This document shows, one piece after another, positions 1 through 31,866 of a DNA stretch of 64,000 nucleotides. The notes under the pieces were generated by a model. The model did no database searches, had not been told where the DNA came from, and was given only the letters and a program-made list of their open reading frames with translations. This stretch comes from Ovis canadensis (Eukaryota > Chordata > Mammalia > Artiodactyla > Bovidae). Location: contig NC_091247.1 in NCBI RefSeq assembly GCF_042477335.2, positions 14,423,001 through 14,487,000 on the forward strand, given 5' to 3'. Positions within the stretch are counted from its first letter, which is position 1. Each line of letters starts with the position of its first letter. Both the position numbers and the translations under genes were made by a program.

Positions 1-277
1 TTTGAAAATTCTGAGACAAACACATCAGTGAAGGGCTTTTAGACCATATTGCCTGCCAAATGCCTCATCATATCCAGAGAGAAAAATGAAAATGTTTTCA
101 AAGACCCACTGGTCTCCCTGCCAACCCTTCTGTCGCTGGTGCTTTGCTGAAGGACTCGAGATTGACTCATTTGGGCAGCTTCCAACTGTGAGTCTTTTAA
201 CAAGAGTGACACCTGACCATAGCAAAAAGTCAGCAGATTCAAGTCATTTATAGGATCCAGAAAGAAATGGGCTCCAA

Positions 278-466
278 GGGACTTCCCTGGTGGTCAGGTG
301 GTTAAGAATCTCCAGGTTAAGAATCCCTTCCAATGCAGGGGTTGATGGTTGATCCCTGGTCCAGGACCTAAGGCCGGCCCCACAAGCTGCTGGACAACTA
401 AGCCTGCACTCTACGAGGAAGACCCAGAGCAGCCAAAATTTAAAAAATAAGAAAAATATTAAAAAT
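278..466 (+). mobile_element. tRNA-derived SINE, CHR-2 type
   Basis: It begins with gggacttccctggtggtc, has a degenerate B-box-like region before 'gatccctggtc', and ends in an A-rich tail (aaaatttaaaaaataag). This is the cetartiodactyl tRNA-Glu-derived SINE head. Confidence 0.75.
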
Positions 467-1878
467 GGGCTTCAAGAGTTGTCTCTGGGGCTAATTTCTG
501 AGTTTAAAAAAATCAAACACCTGCATTTGGAGAGGGGATGAGGGCGTGTCCCTGATGTACGTGTCAGTGTTCTCTACGAGAGAGTTGTTTGTTTAATGTT
601 TCTTACACTGTGAGAAAATTTGTGTTTGATCCTCAGCAGGTGGGGTTGATAAAGCTTCAGATGGCTGGGGCTTGATCAAAGAAAATCAAAGTCGCCTGGC
701 CTTTCCAAAGAGCTCTTAATCAGGCTGCAGCACAGAACAGATGGATAGACCTTCGGAGCCCCTAATTTGCATCAATTTGCATTTATTGTTTAGCATGTTC
801 TTATTCCAAAACCCTTATTCTTTTCTCCCAAATATGTTTTGAGCTTTTGCTGAGTATCAGGCACTTTGCTTTCTTCACTGATCCTCCCAACAGCCCGTTT
901 TATGGACACTAGTAAGAAGAACTGGCAAATTTTGAGCATTTACAGGATGCCAGGCACAATGCTAAACATTTTACAGAGGCCATCTCTTGCAACCATCACC
1001 ATTTTTATCCCCATTTTAAAGACGAGGAAACCCATCTAATGTGGTCCATTACAAGTCCAAGTGTCCCTTTTCTGAATCCCTTAGGGCCAAATATGTTGGA
1101 ATTCAGAATTTTTTTTTGTATGCAGAGTATTTATCATATTTTATGTAATGTCCCAATGCAGCAGCAGCAGCACATAACAAAATACATCAATATTTATACA
1201 AAGAAACATTTAAACAGCCTCACTGAGAGGGATAAAGATTATAAATAGCCTCACATCAGTTAGGGCCTGGATGTCAATTGAATTATAAACAGGCTTTCAG
1301 TTTTCAGAGCTTGCTGGAGTCAGATGAGGGTCTGAGAAGCTGCTGTGTGTTTGGAGTTAGCCAATTTTGTATGTCTCAAATCCCTACTTCACTCCCAAAC
1401 TCCTGTGTTCTAATCACCATCCGCACTTCTCTGGGAGGGACCACAGCAGTAGAGCGGGGTGGCCACAGTCTCAGTCCAGACCTGTTTGTTTCCAAACCCT
1501 GGCCTTTCCTTGCACGCAATGCTCATGGTATTGACGTAGAAATCAAGTGGCTTTTCCCAGTAGCCAGGATGAGTTGCAAGCATTCCTCATTTTGTAACTT
1601 TGCCTTGGGTCCCGGGCTCTGTGTACAAGCTCACGAGGTATTCACAAGGAAGAAGCTCAAACTGAGGTGTCCCTGTGGCCCAGCAGGTCAATCTTCTCAT
1701 GGTCTGTGGAACACCACTGGTCACAGTTGTATCTGAAAGCAGGAGGGTGAGTTACGACCTTGAGTTCAGCCGTGGCTTTTCCATTTCCAAACAGAGCTTA
1801 CTTTCTAAGCAAGAAATGTCATGGCTGGTAATCCCACACTTCCTCTTCTTTAACTGGATTTAATAATAAAAGTGATGA
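467..1878 (+). other. Non-coding stretch upstream of GGTA1 coding exons, MIR remnant
   Basis: No gene was found. About 925-1035 resembles an inverted MIR (gatgccaggcacaatgctaa through the ccccattttaaagacgagg motif). The rest shows no recognisable structure. Open frames here have no family resemblance. Confidence 0.5.
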
Positions 1879-2027
1879 AGGGACTATCCCTGGCGGTCCA
1901 GTGATTAAGACTCCGCTCTTCCAATGCAAGGGGTGGGTGCAGGTTCTATCACTGGTCAGGGAACTAAGATCCCACATACCACTCAGTGAGGCCAAAAAGT
2001 TGTTTAAAAAGTAGGGAGGAAAAAGGA
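1879..2027 (+). mobile_element. CHR-2-type SINE with target-site duplication
   Basis: It starts with ggactatccctggcggtcc and ends in a short A-rich tail. It is flanked by near-identical copies of aataataaa(a/g)gtgatg at about 1862-1877 and 2030-2046, which mark the insertion. Confidence 0.75.
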
Positions 2028-2047
2028 AATAATAATAAAGGTGATGG

Positions 2048-3193
2048 AGCACAGGAGATCCAAGCCAGGAATCATTTCAGAACCCTCTTTGAAAAGAGTT
2101 AGAGAATAACCTGTTCCATGAAGGACCATCTTGGTGCCTTCTCACTTTATTTCACACACTCACTAGGTGATGGCCTCCTCTGGCTCTTTGAGGGCACAGA
2201 GGATTCAGGGTTAAATAAGAAGACATCCCTTTTGCCCTCAGGAAGCTCACAGGAATGATCAGAGGTGATGGAGCCAAATGTGGTTGTTGCCACGTGAGCC
2301 ACCTCCCAAGGTGATATGTGCGGCAACATGAGCAGAGTGATGGGGGAGCGGGAGGAAGGAAAGGGGACTACGCTGGTGGTTAGGGGTAGGGAGTGATGTC
2401 TTGCCACTCACATGGTTCACTGGACCCAGGGTAGATAAGGCACAACCAGGGAAGCTGGAAGAAGACTCGAGGAGCTGGAGGGACTACAGACATGTTTATT
2501 CTCTCCCAGCGGCAGCAGCAAGTCTTCAAAGACTACCGATAAACTAAGACAGACAAAAGTGGCCCGTGGCCAAGTAGGTGCGAAGGCCCAGTGCTACCAA
2601 GGTCAGCAGTATTGTTGTTTACAGAGCACAAGGTGAGAGGCTGTGAGAGGGTGGGACAGGAGAGCCTGACTGACTCCATGTTGGCAGTCATTTTCTCCAC
2701 AGGTGGTTTCACCAAGGCCATGGCACTGGCTCCCTGCTGTCTACTCTCACGGTTCCTCCACCTGCTGGTCCTCTCCTTCTCGCCCCATCTTTAAGCTTCA
2801 GCCCAGGGCCTTCCTTCCCTTTTGTCTCTCTCCATTATCTCCTTGGTAATTGAATTCATTCCCTTCACGTTAAATATCATCCTTGGTCTATGGACACTCC
2901 CCCGGTTGCACAGCCTGCCCACATTTCTCTGATGAACTGCAGAGTTGAGTTCTGCTTGCCTGTGAGTCTCCATTCAGGTGTTCACAGGCTCCTTGAAATT
3001 CATGCATCCAAGAGGGAACTCATCATTATTTTCCTCCAAGCCTATTCCTCCTCCAACCAATCTGACTGAATTCTACAACCTACCTGCTTAAGCAGAAACC
3101 TTATTTCTTCCTTCCTCCCTAATGGCTAAATTACCAGCCAAATCCTATCAATTCTCTCTCTAAAGTATGTTTTGAATGAAATCAACCATTGAG
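2048..3193. other. Unique non-coding DNA
   Basis: I see no exon, recognisable repeat or regulatory motif I can defend in this stretch. Confidence 0.4.
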
Positions 3194-3515
3194 CCAGCCC
3201 ATCTCCCCCTTTTTAAAGAATTTCATGTATTTAATTTTGGTTGCCCTGGCTCTTTGTTGCTAGGCAAGGGCTTTCTCTAGTTGTGGTGGGCAGACTTCTC
3301 ATTGCGATGGCTTCTTTTGTTGCGGATCACAGGCTCTGAGCGTGTGGCGCTTCAGTGGCTGTAGCACATAGGCTCAACAGTAGTTGTGGCTTGAGGGCTT
3401 CAGAGCGCCTGGTATGTGGGATCATCCCAGACTAGGGATTGAACCCTTGTCCCCTGCATCGGCAGGCAGATTCTTAACCACTGGACCACCAGGGACGTCT
3501 CCAGCCCATCTCCCC
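3194..3515 (-). mobile_element. CHR-2-type SINE, inverted, with 15-bp target-site duplication
   Basis: The body at 3209-3500 reads as the complement of the SINE, ending accactggaccaccaggga. Perfect 15-bp duplications, ccagcccatctcccc, lie at 3194-3208 and 3501-3515. Confidence 0.85.
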
Positions 3516-4261
3516 TGTTGCAATTAGAATGGTCTAGCTTGTCGTTTTATCCGTTCCCCACACCCAGTGCCCAGATGGGTCTCTCTGAATGAAGATGGGT
3601 CGGGTGACTCTCCAGCTTCAGATGCTTTTGTGGGTCCCCACCCTCTTTCCATGCCCTTCCAGCCTCTGACTGCCCCTGCCTGCCCTCTGACTCCTGGCCA
3701 TCACCACCACCACCCCGCCTCTTTCACTCAGGTGGGACAGCTGCACTATTTTTTTCTTGTCCACGTTTTTTGCTTTTGTTTTCCCAAACACAGGAAGCTT
3801 TTTCTCTAATCAACCTGGTATAGATGCTATTTCTGAAATAGTCTCATCCCTTCTCATGGGACTTTCTTTTCCATCCTATCTTCACCCCATGGGAAGCTTT
3901 AAAATCATCTGCCCAGTGAGCCCTTCCCCAACCACCCAAATCAAAGTACTTCCCAAGCTGTAGTTCTCTAACCAGCACCCCTTCCCCCTTCGATCACAAT
4001 TTCATGCAGCAATGAAGAAATATTTATGTACCTACTACGCACCAGCTGTGTGGGTATGGGAGGGAAAGGCCACCTGGGAAATGGTTGGGTCTCAATTATA
4101 AAAGACCAGCATGCTTTCCACTCTGAATGGTGGAGCACGTAGTTAGGATATCAGAGGCAGCAGAGCCATTGAACTGATCATTCCCCAAGGTCACATGCCG
4201 AGAGTTAGTGCTATCGAGTCAGAGGAGGCCAGCAACCATGGGAACCATTAGCTCAACCCTC

Positions 4262-4895
4262 ACTCTAGAAAAATGGTACAGATGAACTTGTTTGCAAAGT
4301 AGAAATAGTCACAGATGTAGAGAACAAATTTAAGGTTATCAAGTGGGGGAGGGGCGAGATGGGATGAATTGAGGGATTGGTATTCACATACTGATCCTGC
4401 TGTGTATTAAACAGATAACTAATGAGAACCTGATGACTAATGAGAACCTTCTGGAACACAAGGAACTGTACTCAGTGCTCTGTGGTGACCTAACTGGGAA
4501 GGCGGAGAAGGCAATGGCATCCCACTCCAGTAACCTTGCCTGGAAAATCCCATGGATGGAGGAGCCTGGTAGGCTGCAGTCCATGGGGTCGCTAAGAGTC
4601 AGACACGACTGATCAACTTCACTTTCACTTTTCCCTTTCATGCAGTGGAGAAGGACATGGCAACCCACTCCAGTGTTCTTGCCTGGAGAATCCCAGGGAC
4701 GGGGGAGCCTGGTGGGCTGCCGTCTATGGGGTCGCACAGAGTCGGACACGACTGAAGTGACTTAGCAGTAGCAGCAGCTGGGAAGGAAATCTAAAAATGA
4801 GGGGATATGTGTATATGTATAGCTGATTTACTTTACTGTATAGTGAAAACTAATACAACATTTTAGAGTAACTGTACTGTAATAAAAATGAATAA
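4262..4895 (+). mobile_element. L1 3' end fragment interrupted by a SINE
   Basis: It carries L1 3'-UTR-like sequence (gatgtagagaacaaa, then a G-rich stretch) at 4262-4493, and resumes at 4798-4895 with aaaactaatacaacatt and an A-rich tail. The gap is a BOV-A2 insertion. Confidence 0.65.
4494..4797 (+). mobile_element. BOV-A2 SINE (dimeric Bov-A)
   Basis: It contains two tandem Bov-A monomers, each with the catcccactccag / gtcagacacgactg motifs. The 9-bp duplication ctgggaagg flanks it at 4494-4502 and 4789-4797. Confidence 0.85.
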
Positions 4896-5067
4896 ACCCT
4901 CTCCCATGTCTATGGTGGATCTTGTGATCAGTCAGGATACTTTCCCTCTGAGCCTCAAAGTGGCCTTAGCATCTTTCGCAACTCAGGCAGCCCCATCAGT
5001 TCATTGAATTGGCTATTTGCCGTTGCAGACCCATGCAATTTAAGGTAGAACCTTCTCCTTGCACGTG

Positions 5068-5277
5068 TGCCTGCTCAGTTGCTTCAGTCGTGTCCAACTC
5101 TTTGCAACGCTATGGACTGTTGCCCACCGGACACTTCTGTCCATGGAATTCTCCAGGCAAGAGTACTGGAGTGGGTTGCCGTGCCCTCCTTCAGGGGGTC
5201 TTCTCCATCCAGGGATTGAACTTGCATCTCCTGCATTGCAGGCGGATTCTTCACTGCTGAGCCCCTGGGGAAGCCCA
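5068..5277 (-). mobile_element. Bov-tA SINE, inverted, just upstream of the GGTA1 start exon
   Basis: It runs from tgctcagttgcttcagtcgt to gcccctggggaagcccag, the complement of the tRNA-derived head. It ends about 140 nt before the exon acceptor. Confidence 0.85.
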
Positions 5278-5337
5278 GAACATGTGCCTTAGCACTTGTT
5301 AAATATTCATCACCTTTTCCTTTTAGAAAGGACATAG

Positions 5338-26273
<20,936 letters not shown>

Positions 26274-28101
26274 CTTTGTGCCAGTACATTTTTGAATTTG
26301 AGAGAGTATTATTCTGGCTACTTCCTCAGAAAAGTAACACTTAATTTTAACTTAAAAAAAAAAAAACTAACAAAAGACCAACACAGCAAGTACATATTAT
26401 TTCTCCTTGTAACTTTGAGCCTTGTAATACGGGAGAATGAACCTGTGGTAATCGGATGTAAATTCCCAGTGATTTCTTACCTATTCTCAGTTGCGGGGGA
26501 GGGGAATGGATACACTATCAGTTGAACCAAAAAAGAGAAAAAATTGTCATAGACAAAAGCCAGAAACATTGTACACGTGCCAATTAACTTACTGGAGAGA
26601 AGTACGCAAAGGGACGTGTTTGGCAACAAGATAATGATTGTGAGGGGCTGTCCTCTTGATTTCAGTGTCTTCCTGTCTCTGCTGGGTCTGAAGCAACACA
26701 GAGTTGCTTTTGCAGCAGGAGAACTCTTAGTAGGACATAGTCTACCTTGGCGATCCTCAAATGGTTTAGTCAGTGTCCTTTCCTTATCAGGATATTGGCT
26801 TCTGTGCCAAGACTAGTCAAGATTCCCAGTACATATGGTGAAGATGTTGGGAATCACAGGCAATCTGAGTCAGTGGGTGCTCAGCACAAAATGAAAACAA
26901 AGCCTCCAAGTAAGTTGGCCATGAAATAAGCAAAGAGAGAGTAGAAAGACAGGAAGCCGATCCCTGTGGGGCATTGCCTTCTCTGAGGGGCACAGGGCAT
27001 GCGGTTGGCATATAAATACAGCACGGATCCAGGCAGTGTGGGTGGTCGCCAGTGAACTCAACCATTATGACGGCCAGAGCACTGTTGTCTTGTAAGATGC
27101 TTCTTGTTTTGGCCAAGTCATATTCAGTATGCTGGACTCTGGAACTTGAGTCTTCAGATCCTTGGCCAGAGGAAGTGGATGGTGTCCGAGGAAACAAAAT
27201 CCTGCAGGGGACTGGAGAGAATTGCCAGGGGTTCCATTTCCCAGACCTGGGCTTCATGACAGTCAGTTGTCAGAAACTCCTGCCACCATCTGCCCTAACC
27301 CTCAGCCCAGCAAGCCCCACGTTGCAGGGCTGACATCAAGGAACCTCTTGTTTCCCCTTGCCCCATCTGCACTACTGAAGTATAACAACCAGACGTGTTT
27401 AATAAAATGGTTAGTTGATTTTATGTCAAAAGTAGAGGGGGTGGCGATGGGAGATCCAGTCCTTGTGACTGAACCTTACCATTCAGTTCCTTTCTGTGAG
27501 AGAAGCTATGAAATTTTATATATTATTTAAAGTTAAGCAAGTCAGTGTAAAGGGAGAAAGGAGGCAACATTTATATATGCAGGCATGTTTATATTTTGCT
27601 CGTGTTCCAGTTTATGTCATTGCTTTACATTTTCAAGTGATTGACTTAAAGAGCCGCCTCCCCGGCTTGATGCTCAGCAGTGTGGGCGTCTTTGATTAAA
27701 TGAAACCTTCATTTTCTCGACTGTTTTACTGTGCCTCCTACTCTTCCGTTCTTGCCAAAATTTTTTACAACCCAGTAAAACAAAAGGAAACCAACAAAAA
27801 TCCTGAAGAATTGGGCTTGTAGAAGAAAAGGGAGATCAAAGGTCAGTTAGGACTCTTGCTTCTCTATAATTCAAGTTTTTGGGGATCCATTCTGGACTAG
27901 GGAGAGTTCATGGTTTAAGTCTGAAAGCAAAGAAATGACGTTTCTTCAAAGATCAGAGACAAGGAATGAAGTTTCCTTTTGAAAGGATCTTGATTTTTTT
28001 TTTTAACTCACTTAAATTTAAAATCCAAATGGACAAACTCAAAAATCAATAGTTCAATGTTGAAAAGCTAAAATAAAATTCCTGATTTACAATTAAATAA
28101 A
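26274..28101 (+). other. GGTA1: GGTA1 3' UTR with several candidate polyadenylation signals
   Basis: About 1.8 kb after the stop codon contains no recognisable SINE or LINE, unlike almost all other non-coding DNA here, which fits a long 3' UTR. Candidate signals are AATAAA at 27401-27406 (followed by a GT-rich stretch), ATTAAA at 27695-27700, AATAAA at 28072-28077 and AATAAA at 28096-28101 (also followed by GT-rich sequence). The true 3' end cannot be chosen from sequence alone. Confidence 0.6.
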
Positions 28102-28879
28102 TTATTTTCTCAGTATATTCTGGTCTTTGTCATGGATTGTGCATTTTCTCTCAAAGATGTTCAGGACTGTCAGTAACAGAATTTTAAATACTTAGACTTC
28201 AACAAGTCATTGGGTCCTTCTAAAAAATGTATGTACAAAGATAGAAAGGACATGGTTGAGATTTGCTAACGTTTATAACAACGACTGCTCAATGTAGAGC
28301 TTCCCAAAGTGATGCACTGAAGTAATTAAGTGCCAGTAGGATTAGGCTTGCCCGTGAAGGTCAGGGCGGGCAAGAGGGCAAAGGGAGTGCCCTCCATGCC
28401 ATAACCATTTCTGGTGGTTACTAGTCCTGACCTCTGGGGAATATATCTGGCCAAGGGAGCCCCAAGACCGACTTGCTGAAGTTCTAGCATGACTGGGTGG
28501 GTGTGTTTGTTATGAATACAAAGTCAAAGTAGAGCAGGCTGATGTAGTGTGGTGCGTGGGATATACAAGAGGGCATGATTCCCTCATAGTAGAGACTTAC
28601 TGCCATTTTGCAGATGAGCAAAGTGAGGTTCAGAAAGGTTAAACCACACAGAAGGCATCTGAGCTGTAGCTCACATCAGAGAAGCTGACAAGGATAAATG
28701 TGTTGAGCCACTTCAGGCTCCTCAAGTGGCCCCCCACACGCAGAGGGCCACATTTCCTATCAGGGAACATGCTTTATGGAAGAATCTAATAAAGGGGAAT
28801 TTTTGCCGTAAGAATTAATATTTTGGAAACCAGGTGTGCTCCTAGGCTCACACCACGTCCCTCTTTTTCTGCACTAAAC
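28102..28879. other. DNA immediately downstream of GGTA1
   Basis: No gene was seen. A short MIR-like block occurs near 28600-28660 (ccattttgcagatgagcaaag). Confidence 0.4.
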
Positions 28880-29113
28880 CTGCCCCACGCGTGCATGCGT
28901 GTTAGGTTGCTTCAGTTGTGTCCAGCTCTTTGTGACCCTGGGGACTAGCCTGCCAGACTCCTCTGTCCATGAGATGCTCCTGGCAAGAATACTGGAGTGA
29001 GTTGCCATGCCCTCCTCCAGGGGATTTTCCCAACCCAGAGAATGAACCCACGTCTCTTCCATCTCCTTCACTGACAGGCAGGTTCCTTACCACCAGTGCC
29101 ACCTGGGACACCG
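28880..29113 (-). mobile_element. Bov-tA SINE, inverted
   Basis: It runs from gttaggttgcttcagttgtg to accagtgccacctgggacac. It is the first SINE met after the GGTA1 stop codon. Confidence 0.83.
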
Positions 29114-29713
29114 AAACCTGCCCCAAGGGCATTAAATTAGTTTAAATGTATCATGTAAAAATAAATAAAAGACTCTGTGATCATTCTTAACTTTAGCTTG
29201 TGCCTGCAGAACCACTATAAGCCCCATGGGCACACAGAAGCTGTTATGCCAAGGCATTTTGCCTTGGAGGGCAAAGCTGGGTGAAGGGGCAGGTGAAAGG
29301 GACAGCCGTGCCTTCTCCTTTCACTCTGGGGGTCCCAGGAAGCTGGAGAGAAAAGCGTCTCTAAGGCTGGAAGGGGCTGTCATCGCTTGTCTGTCTTGTA
29401 ACGACTCATTTTTTCCTCTCAGCCAAAGTCACCATGTAATTTACTGATAGCAGTGGCAATATTGACAGTTTTAGGAATCTATTAAATCACCATTTATTAA
29501 ATGTACCTTATGTACATGAATAACACAGGCATGTAGCATACTCACAAGTGTGAAACACCATAGAAGGCATGAATACATAATAAATGATGCATACCTTTTA
29601 AAGAGAGAAAGCTAGGGTAAGTGGGGATCTACTGTTCAAGTCTCAGGGATTCAAACCCAGCACTGTCTGACTCTAAATCCTTTGTTCTTTCCACAGCTCA
29701 AGTCTTTCTCTTT

Positions 29714-29758
<45 letters not shown>

Positions 29759-30449
29759 TAACCATTTTGTTTTTGAAACCGAGGGCACCAAGAACTCTCA
29801 ATTCTTGTACTAGCATTAAAGAAAGAGAACTTAGTAGACTCAAACTTCACAGATGGATGGTAGGTCTAAACTCATCCTGGAGCCTGGCTGGAAAGCAGTC
29901 AAACAGAACCTGAGCGATACGAGGCTCAGGGAAGTTCAAGGGCTGAGAGGGTACAGAGGAGAGAAGGTCTGGGAGGTGGAAACAGTCTCAGAGGGGCTGC
30001 TTCTGAATTAAGCACTGAGAGAAGAGAAAGGGATCACTAAGAAGTGGAAATGGAATGAGGTTTCGGAGGGAGGAACAGCAGGTACGAAGCATGGAGGACT
30101 ATTCTGAGGCTTTTAGGGAGACCCTGGATGAAATCTCATAGGAGAGCCTGTGTGAAAAGCAGCAAAGAGCTTGAAAGGGCTTTGGCTGGTTGGGAGCTGC
30201 ACATTTGCCCAGCATCTGTGTCTTTCTTTCTCACTTTATCTCCTTCATAGAGTCTATGTGGTTTCCATGGCAACTAATGCCATGGTTGGGCCAAGTGACC
30301 CAGACTAAGCTAATCAACATTTTCCCTCCCCCCGCCCCCAGGGGGGCAGATGATCTAAACTAGTCCAATCAAGTTGAATCTCAGGCCTTTAACTGGAAAT
30401 GTGGATGCATTAGGATGATACTGATGACGTTAGAAGCTGCTAACACGTC
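29114..30449. other. Intergenic DNA with a microsatellite
   Basis: No gene was found. The only clear feature is the AC repeat at 29717-29756. Confidence 0.4.
29717..29756. repeat. (AC)20 microsatellite
   Basis: Twenty uninterrupted AC dinucleotides; likely length-polymorphic. Confidence 0.97.
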
Positions 30450-30660
30450 TGGCTTCCCAGGTGGCGCTAGTGGTAAAGAACCCGCCTGCCAATGCAGGTA
30501 AACATAACTTCCCCTGGGTTGGGAAGATCCCCTGGAGGAGGAAGTGGCAACCCACTCCAGTATTCTTTCCTGGAGAATCCCAAGGACAGAGGAACCCAGT
30601 GGGCTACAGTCCACAAAGTCATATAGAGTTGTACACGACTGAAGCGACTTAGCATGCATG
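30450..30660 (+). mobile_element. Bov-tA SINE
   Basis: It starts ggcttcccaggtggcgctag and ends gtacacgactgaagcgactt. Confidence 0.85.
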
Positions 30661-31149
30661 GAACACTTTTGGGGACCACAAGGTAGGTCAGCCTTAGGAT
30701 GAAATTGACAATAGGATCCTAGGAGCAGAGACACTGAAGGAACCGCAGTCCTCCATGACAGCCCTGGGCCAGGGGCTCCAGCCTTATCTAAAGCCTGCAT
30801 GGCCTGTGGGCTCTTGAATGTGTGAGCCAGCAAAGTCCCATCATTAAGACACTTGGAATCGGGTTTCTCTTAGAACTAAAAATATCCCCATTGAACGAAC
30901 CCTTCTAGAATTATTAGTTCCTTAAAGTCTGCCTTTCCGTGAGCTCCAGCACCCATTACATCACCTGGCTAATAGACACTGCTGAAAGAGTGTCTATTAC
31001 ATGGATGAATAAATGAATCATCACCTCCACTCGCGTCATGCCTCATGAGAAGTGCTCTTTTGCAATCAAGAAAAATGTTTTTGATTGTGGACTCTGTGTC
31101 CTACTACAAAGTAGATGCCTTTCTACCTGGTCAGAGTGAGAGGTGATAG

Positions 31150-31353
31150 TCTCTCTGTCGTGTCCAATTCTCCAACTCTTTGTGACCCCGTGGACTGTAG
31201 CCCAGCAGGCTCCTCTGTCTATGGGATTCTCCAGGCAAGAATACTAGAGTGGGTAGCCATTCCTTTCTCCAGGGGATCTTCCTGACTCAGGGATCAAACC
31301 CTGGTCTGCATTGCAGGCAGATTATTTACCATCTGAGCCACTGGAGAAGCCCT
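31150..31353 (-). mobile_element. Bov-tA SINE, inverted
   Basis: It runs from gtctctctgtcgtgtccaat to gagccactggagaagccc. The start is slightly rearranged. Confidence 0.83.
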
Positions 31354-31468
31354 TTCTATCTGGTACCTGGAATTATTTCTTCTAGAGTTTCAGGCTGTAA
31401 CCTGCAGCTCTGGGTTCAGTGTTGCTCGAGGTCAGTAATGCAGGGGACAAACTTCCTTCATCAGAGTA

Positions 31469-31735
31469 GAACAGCGGTTCTCAAGCAGGATGATTTTGCA
31501 CAATCACCACCACTGCTGCACACACACACCCACTCCTGCACCAACTCCTGGGATATTTGGCAATGTCTTAAGATCTTATTGGTTGTACAATCTGTAGGAG
31601 GAGGGTTGCTATGCACATATAGTGGTCAGAGGCCAGGGATGCTCCTCAACATCCTTACAGTGCACAGAGCAGCCCTCACGACAAAGCATTATCTGACTCA
31701 AAATGTCAATCCTGATGAGCTGGAAAAATCTGGTG
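31469..31735 (+). mobile_element. MER5-like (hAT-Charlie) non-autonomous DNA transposon remnant
   Basis: Recognised by cggttctcaagcaggatgat, gatatttggcaatgtcttaa, gtcagaggccagggatgctc and actcaaaatgtcaatcctga, which follow the MER5 consensus order as I remember it. Confidence 0.7.
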
Positions 31736-31866
31736 TTAAATTCCCTTGAACTTCATTAAGAAAGAAACATGGGGAGCCAATATGCACAATACCCACCTAT
31801 CTATACCCAGGGAATATTCCCTGATCGGTACCAAAAGCTTCCAATTCATCTGTTCTTAGTTCTCAG

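Noticed and set aside
1278..1736. A 152-codon plus-strand frame with no repeat
   Set aside because: No domain, no homology that I recognise, no splice context and no codon bias that would support a gene.
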